Shown here: in pieces, positions 60,863 through 64,000 of the stretch
Position numbering within the stretch: the first letter of the stretch is position 1
How the letters are laid out: each line of letters starts with the position of its first letter
NCBI GenBank assembly: GCA_003402285.1
Contig: QFXG01000028.1
Location: 295,422 to 359,421 of the forward strand
Source: Candidatus Nitrotoga sp. SPKER
Lineage (GTDB): Bacteria; Pseudomonadota; Gammaproteobacteria; Burkholderiales; Gallionellaceae
Direction: 5' to 3'
Length of the DNA stretch: 64,000 bases
Program-made: the position numbers and the translations under genes
Notes under the pieces: model-generated
The model's database searches: none
Told to the model about the DNA's origin: nothing
The model's input: the letters and a program-made list of their open reading frames with translations, nothing else

Positions 60863-63504
60863 ATGCATGTAACTTCAAAGAGAATGTCGGCTTTGGTATA
60901 TTGGTTCGGCGCACTGGTACTCGTAACGTCCTGCAACGTCCAAGCATTTGGCTTGAAAACCCATCTCTGGATTGGCCACCAATTACTATAGGAAATCCAT
61001 ACTTTGTGTCGAGTAGATATAATAGGTGTTCCAATCGGCATCGACCCTCAAGTATGCCAGAGCCTGCAATCCCACCCGGATGCTTTTTTAAGCGGAGTTC
61101 TGGGTCCCGATGCGTATCCCGACGTCATTACGGGTCAGGTTACTGCCCACCCGGGCATTAAGGGGGACTGGCAGACAAGCGATTGACTGGTGCACATGTA
61201 CTCACAAACAAACTCCGGCCCGGACTTGGCGTTTGCCGCGGGATAGTGCACGCGGCTAGTGATGTATTTGCCCACACTTACGTCAACTCCTATGCGGGGG
61301 ACATTTTTATACTTGAGGGCGAGCGTAGAGTAGAGCTTCGGCACTTTTTGCTTGAAAAGTACATCGACTCTAAACTGCCAAACTACAGCTACTCCCCCGA
61401 CATCCTACACCCCCAGCCGAGTATCTGCGGGACAAACTGATCCATAATTCCGATGCCTCGCGCGTCGCTAAAGCCTCGGGCATTGCACTACACGTAACGG
61501 CGATGCACGATGTGTACCACAACGTCAGTGATGTAGCCCGGAACTGGACCGCATTGAGGACGATGCAGCGCGCCTTCTTGCGGGACTGATCGTGGATATC
61601 GCTGAGTTCAATACGAAACTCGCCACTGGCGAAACGCAGTTGAAGATTGCGCGGGAGACACTAAGTGCCAACGAGCTACGGCTCCAGATCGAGCAGGCTC
61701 TATTCGACACGGCCAACAAAGCGTTCCAAGATGTAGCCGCGTTGCTGCAAAACAACCTCGATCTGATCCAATAACCTTGGTCAGCAAGCCAGGGTCGCCA
61801 AGGCTACTGCAGAGCAGGCGCAAAAGACTGGTAAAGACGCAGTTGAGCAGGCTGCCTCTCTCCAAAATCAGATCTTGGATCTGGAAAACAGGCTTGCCAA
61901 TACTCCCGCCTATCTTACTAAGGAAATATGCAGGGACTCTGTCGTCGGCAACGTCTGTAGTGTGTTTTGCTTTCTTTGTGGCAGCGTCTGCAAGGACGTA
62001 GTGAAGCGGATATGCAATATGGTTCAGGAGGTAAATGCACTTTGGGCTCAATTGACTGATCAGCTTACCAATGCCCGCAAAGAACTTACGAACGTACAGT
62101 CACGAGCAGTTCAAGCGGCCATTGACGTCTCTACGAATCTTGCAATTGAGGCCGCGAAGCTGCAGGAAAAAGCTTCAGCTGAGGCGCTTACCGCGGGTTT
62201 GGATGCAGCAAAGATGGCAGCGTAGGCCACATACGACATTCATAAGGCCAGATTGGACATCGAATTAAAGGCGACACAGGAGGTTCGAAACGCTGTAGAT
62301 ATCTTACTGGCAGAGATCGAGCGATTGCGCAAGCAGCTTATTGACTGGGATTCGATCAAGCAAACACTCCAAGACTTGATCGCGCGTTCAGACATCCTAT
62401 CGGGTGTGGCCAAGAATTGGAGGCACGGTACAGAAATCGCTGGCATGGAATTTATCCGCGCCTCTGACCGCATTAGCAAGGGGATGCTGGAAAGCAACTT
62501 GAATTTCGCCTCCACCTACCTCGACTGGTGGAAATGTACTGGGCAGGCATATGTCGCAATTCCAGTCCAATACGGGCAGGCGGTTTGCACAATTGAAAAC
62601 TTCATGAAAAACTTGATGAGGAAGCTGCCAAGATCGTTTATCGGATTCTGCCTCCTCCCTTTAACAAAGTCTATGCTGAATACCTGAACATGCGCAACCT
62701 GATCAATCAGGAGCTGAAAAATAAGGTCAACGATGCTGGCATCTATTTAGCTAAGCTCGTTTCGCCAGACCCTACAACAGGTCAGTTCATTGAGTTGTTA
62801 GCGCATCCGGGGAATGCTTCACAAGGCATGATGAATGATGCATTCGCGACAGCCGCCGATTCTGGCAAGCCGCTACTTGTCTTCGACCGTGTTTCTGACC
62901 TCATCGATAATGACATTGGACTACGCAACGATAAACTGACCCCGATAAATTTTCCCCTCTGAAGAACGCTTTGGTACTGTCCAAACTATCACTGATGGAC
63001 ATGCGCGGCGTTAAGGCTTTGGCGTGGGTTCTTGGAGCTGATTCAGACGCGATCAAAACGCCCGCGGCACCAGGTCGGACGTCGCTGTTGTTCAACATGG
63101 TCTGCTCTATCGACGGCAATCACCAGTGGCAGCCGTTTGGATTACCGTATCCTAGCGCTATAGGCTCCGAGCCGCGGCCGAAGAATGCGCTTGAGCGCAA
63201 TTACGGTTACGGTCCCAATCAAGAACGCCCAGGCTTCCAATTGTTTGTCGATAACCAGCTTCGCCAGTCTATGTTCCTCCGAATCTTTCAGGGCCCGCTC
63301 AGCGTCAGTTTAGCCACGCACTTGGCAGGCTACCCATACCCTGAATGCTTGCGTCATCCATTCGCCGTGGCTTTCAAGTCAGATGGAACAGACGCTGATC
63401 GTGACGATATTTGCACCATGAACCCGGCCGAACCCCCGGGTCGCGCACGTGGCGAGTGGTGGCGCAGGTTCCTGAACTGGTTCTATCTGAATCCGCGGCA
63501 GTAG
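60863..63504 (+). pseudogene. Decayed large secreted protein, zinc-dependent phospholipase C-like N-terminus
   Basis: Pieces in three frames join into one gene of about 880 codons, preceded by GGAGG seven bases before ATG 60863. It begins with a signal peptide (about residues 1-28) whose mature part starts AFGLKTHLWIGHQLL. Later pieces read GVPIGIDPQVCQSL, GPDAYPD and VHAASDVFAHTYVN, where the Trp/His-His-Asp-His arrangement is that of the zinc-dependent phospholipase C family (PF00882). A long coiled-coil region (about 61590-62400) with a cysteine-rich stretch follows, then an unassigned C-terminal domain ending at TAG 63502. Lesions: TAG 60989, TGA 61184, TAG 62223, and frameshifts near 61244, 61412, 61543, 61772, 62609 and 62955. 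Several of these are in short homopolymers. The natural stop and the family match make this a dead gene. Confidence 0.85.
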
Positions 63505-63525
63505 TCCGACCCCTTTGGAGATATC

Positions 63526-63990
63526 ATGAGATGCCATTGCTTTGTTTTTTTCACCGCTATTGCCATGCTGCTGATGGGTGCTACGTACGCTCAAGTACCT
63601 GCTAGCTCTGATTCGATACTGTTAAGTAGGCCCAATGCAACTTCTGGTGCCGCGGCTCGAATGAAGCTTCAGGGGCCACTGGACGAGCAGCTTGAGGTGG
63701 AACTCACCTACCCCATCCCTATAACGCAAGCGCCGGTAGGCTGTGTTATGACGCTAATCGAGCGTTACTGCCGGGCCGACAATGAGCTTGTCACTAGCTT
63801 CCTCGTACTTCATCAACGCACGGTCGGCCGCAGCTCAATCGAGAAAATCACGATTGACAACGGCTGTTTAGTAGCAGAGGTGAAGCTCGGGGTCGGAGAG
63901 GACCGTACAGGCAACGCTCAGTGCGTCGGAGGTGAACCGTCCGTTCGCCTGCGGTTGCTGATATCAGCGCATCCGACACCAAAATTGTAG
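63526..63990 (+). CDS. Small secreted protein, function unknown
   Basis: An intact 154-residue frame. Residues 1-22 are a signal peptide (FFTAIAMLLMGATYAQ), and the mature protein has four cysteines (GCVMTLIERYC, DNGCLVAE, AQCVGGEP) suited to two disulfides. GGAG lies seven bases before the ATG. It begins 21 bases after the end of the decayed phospholipase-like gene, so the two may have been an operon. I do not recognise the family. Confidence 0.75.
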   Translation: MRCHCFVFFTAIAMLLMGATYAQVPASSDSILLSRPNATSGAAARMKLQGPLDEQLEVELTYPIPITQAPVGCVMTLIERYCRADNELVTSFLVLHQRTVGRSSIEKITIDNGCLVAEVKLGVGEDRTGNAQCVGGEPSVRLRLLISAHPTPKL

Positions 63991-64000
63991 GCAATCCTCA

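Overview
The window looks like an origin-proximal chromosomal segment of a betaproteobacterium, probably Nitrosomonadales/Gallionellaceae. This placement is inferred from gene order and protein character, not from a search. Nearly all of it is dense housekeeping sequence in long operons with ATGA or GTGA stop-start overlaps. I saw no tRNA, rRNA, CRISPR array, prophage or intact insertion sequence.

Left part (1-10.4 kb). A chorismate synthase gene (aroC) is cut by the window edge. Next is a decayed quinone-oxidoreductase gene, then a minus-strand operon of two lipid A acyltransferases and ubiD. metK diverges from it. After metK come a small membrane protein, an Old Yellow Enzyme homologue with an unusual N-terminal extension and an altered active site, a gene-poor stretch, and an orphan hybrid histidine kinase.

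Envelope block (10.5-26.1 kb, all +). mlaFEDCB (lipid asymmetry transport) is followed by an ABC-2 exporter pair, murA, hisG and hisD. Then come kdsD, kdsC, lptC, lptA and lptB (Kdo synthesis and LPS export), followed by rpoN, hpf, ptsN, hprK and rapZ (sigma-54 and nitrogen-PTS-type regulation).

Middle (26.4-47 kb). ubiX makes the prenyl-FMN used by UbiD at the left end. A zapB-like/zapA pair is followed by 6S RNA. Further on are an EVE-domain protein, a TSUP permease, dapF-DUF484-xerC-rlmI, and a HicAB toxin-antitoxin pair whose 58-residue toxin is easily overlooked. Then come an Nramp-like transporter and a MOSC protein. On the minus strand a glycine cleavage operon (gcvT-gcvH-gcvP, then tpx) sits behind a tandem glycine riboswitch and an intrinsic terminator. 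rpmE, a GT39-type glycosyltransferase, bioA and dacB follow.

Replication-linked block (47-60.3 kb). A 14-bp parS palindrome lies just upstream of mnmG-rsmG-parA-parB. The complete atpIBEFHAGDC operon and glmU come next. An IS1595-type transposase tail lies beside parS.

Right end (60.3-64 kb). A decaying region: a roughly 880-codon secreted zinc-dependent phospholipase C-like gene is broken by three nonsense codons and about six frameshifts. A small intact secreted protein gene follows it.

Points most worth a second look: the altered Old Yellow Enzyme; three genes (kdsD, the zapB-like gene, hicA) with a -10 box ending 6-8 bases before the start codon and no usable Shine-Dalgarno, suggesting leaderless mRNAs; tpx placed behind the glycine riboswitch; a 38-codon reading frame overlapping the atpD start; and the broken secreted-protein locus. 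I did not find a convincing new defence or mobile system.
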